Below, piece by piece: positions 62,350-64,000 of a stretch of DNA of 64,000 nt. Positions within the stretch are counted from its first letter, which is position 1; the number at the start of each line of letters is the position of its first letter. A program made the translations under genes and the position numbers. Source of the DNA: Branchiostoma floridae (taxonomy: Eukaryota; Chordata; Leptocardii; Amphioxiformes; Branchiostomatidae); contig NC_049993.1 of the NCBI RefSeq assembly GCF_000003815.2, positions 310,001 to 374,000 on the forward strand, given 5' to 3'. Below the pieces are notes generated by a model, which made no database searches, was not told the DNA's origin, and worked only from the letters and a program-made list of their open reading frames with translations.

Positions 62350-63140
62350 CCTAATTTACATGATCAATGAGAAATTGTTATTATAGTGTTAAATGACGAA
62401 AATTCCATACTTGCGACATTTGTATAATCAATGAGAAACTTATCCATTTGGCATGTTGGTGCCACTGAGAGGGTAAATCCTCGCGCAGGTGAATTTTTGT
62501 CAAACTCAATTTTGGACGAGGTTATTATATGCAAAGTCCTTTTATCAATGAAAGTGTTTTAATCGGTGCCTCCCGAAGAACCTATTGTCCCTGGGGGTTG
62601 ATTTTATATCAATTCTTTTGGAACAGACCTTTTTTCGGTACCCTTTTTTCATGAGTGGGAGATGGTTGAAATATGCAGTGTTTGCTCAAAAATGTTGCCT
62701 ATCTAGTATATATCTTTATGTATGTGAAATGCACACTGTTCGCTGCTATTCTTAACTCTTCGATTTTGAACACAAGCTAACATGAACACAAGAATGTGTA
62801 ATTTAATTCAGATCCATTTGTTCGCCCAAACCAATACCTAGGTCCCACTGAAGCGTCAGCCGGCCATATCTATATGCAGGTGTGAACCCATCTATACGAA
62901 CGATAGTTTTGTGCAACCCATGCGGAACTCATGCGGCTTGAAAATATACGCACGTGCGAACCACTCTTTACACCTTGCGCAACCGTGCGAGGGACGTGCG
63001 TTGGGACGTACTCCCTCCCTGCTCTTGCCATTCCTTCCCCACGTTTTCAGAAAAACCTGGCGGATGTGACATCCCAAAAAAAATATGGACAAAAAGCACG
63101 TACGGCTTAGCTTGACATGGATACACCATATATTATCTAC
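62350..63140. other. Intergenic, no gene seen
   Basis: Unique sequence leading into the promoter-like region; no coding features supported. Confidence 0.35.
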
Positions 63141-63149
63141 TCGTCGGCA

Positions 63150-63402
63150 TGACGTCACGTGAACGTTAGCATATATCTTTGTGGCTTCGTCATTGCAACA
63201 TGAAGCAAACCAACTCTTCTTGTCTGCATCGGCTGAAAACGTTAACCAGCCTGTCACTCTAACCAATAGTGCAGAATAACACCGTCTGATAGCGCAGCGA
63301 TTGTGTATGTTCTGCAGCTGTATACGCGTATTGAAGCTATAATTGACTAGGCGGGCGCTGAGCCAGTGCGGTATGATTGTTCCTCTTCTCCAAATGGCGG
63401 AT
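63150..63402 (+). promoter_or_regulatory. Promoter-like region of the right-end gene
   Basis: TGACGTCACGTGA (63150-63162, CRE plus E-box), AACCAAT (CCAAT box, 63261) and CAAATGGCGGAT (YY1-like, 63391) lie within 250 bp and 200-460 bp before a start codon at 63609. The motif content suits a promoter; orientation is inferred from the downstream exon. Confidence 0.45.
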
Positions 63403-63608
63403 GTCTGTAGACATGCGCGCTATCAGTACAGGTCATGAACTTCATGAGATCCGTCTGCCTCCTCATTTCCAGGGATTTCTGCGGAGGAACTGAGCCGTTT
63501 GACAGGAGAATCTGCTGCCTGTCGGTACAAATCCGGAGGAGTGGAGGGAACAGCTTGAGTCTCAGCGGAATTGTTATCGCAAACAGCGTTCCATTGGTCC
63601 CACCACAG

Positions 63609-63654
63609 ATGCTGGTGTTACTCGGACTCCATCTATTGTTCCTCATCTTCAGGG
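63609..63654 (+). CDS. Probable first coding exon with signal peptide, partial gene
   Basis: The ATG at 63609 (context CACCACAGATGC) opens MLVLLGLHLLFLIFR and ends at a donor GTAGGT (63655). The residues are strongly hydrophobic and fit a signal peptide, so the gene probably codes for a secreted or membrane protein. The rest lies beyond the window or in later exons that I cannot see. The frame is open upstream to 63435, but that part has no good start and lies in the likely 5' leader. Confidence 0.4.
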
Positions 63655-63814
63655 GTAGGTGCAGTGCTTTCATTGATGGTACAGAATAACATATCGTGCT
63701 TTCATTGATGGTACAGAATAACCGCTTGAAATTATTTCCTACATCTGACCATACTGTCATATCATATCATGTTAACTGTTTATACTTTGTCTGACCCTTG
63801 CCTCTTTCCTCATG

Positions 63815-63882
63815 ACCTCAATAAAAAGCGGCCTGCAGGACAAACAAATGTTCAAACAAACAAACAAACAAACAAACAAACA
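63815..63882. repeat. (AAAC)n tail after an AATAAA, likely retroelement end
   Basis: AATAAAAAGCGGCC is followed by ACAAACAAATG and then about seven CAAA units. The arrangement resembles the 3' tail of a short retroelement. Confidence 0.5.
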
Positions 63883-64000
63883 ATATGCGTAAACGACATC
63901 CATAAGCTGTTTTTATCGCATTTTTAATACATTACATAGACCGCAAAACGGCTTCTGGTATTTCCTAACTACCCTCCATCAGGCCCTCGCACAAAAATAT

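Overview
The window reads as intron-rich chordate DNA, most likely from a lancelet (Branchiostoma). The genes are chordate-like and split by standard GT/AG introns. The spaces between exons are packed with short inverted-repeat DNA transposons, non-LTR retrotransposon debris and Penelope-like pieces. The genus is an inference from gene content and repeat style; no search could be run.

Layout. 1-1.2 kb (+): three internal exons of a tetraspanin whose 5' end lies before the window. 2.3-4.3 kb: an ETS/CRE promoter-like site and a weakly supported small transcript. 4.6-5.9 kb: reverse-transcriptase fragments. 7.7-22.0 kb (-): a complete nine-coding-exon gene for a bromodomain protein of the BRD10/KIAA2026 type; all exon phases join to 2,094 codons plus stop. 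25.0-25.5 kb: a probable shared promoter with a TCTCGCGAGA palindrome. 25.8-37.3 kb (+): a complete ZRANB2 gene of nine coding exons, 303 codons plus stop, with two RanBP2-type zinc fingers, an acidic stretch and an RS tail. 37.7-63 kb: gene-poor, made of nested MITEs, Helitron-like repeats, decayed non-LTR elements and Penelope-like fragments. 63.1-63.7 kb (+): promoter motifs and a probable first coding exon with a signal peptide, for a gene that leaves the window.

BRD10 is expected to be a chromatin reader and ZRANB2 a splicing regulator. They appear to sit head to head over one CpG-containing promoter region, so they may be co-expressed.

The points most worth following are: (1) two inverted copies of one MITE in the introns on either side of BRD10 exon 7, an arrangement known to favour circular RNA or exon skipping; (2) small insertions that carry only the GIY-YIG-type tail of a Penelope-like element between inverted repeats, one with a 13-bp target duplication; (3) the shared promoter; (4) a promoter-like YY1/ZNF143-type cluster inside a pogo-like element in a ZRANB2 intron; and (5) tandemly repeated CTAG termini of a Helitron-like family.
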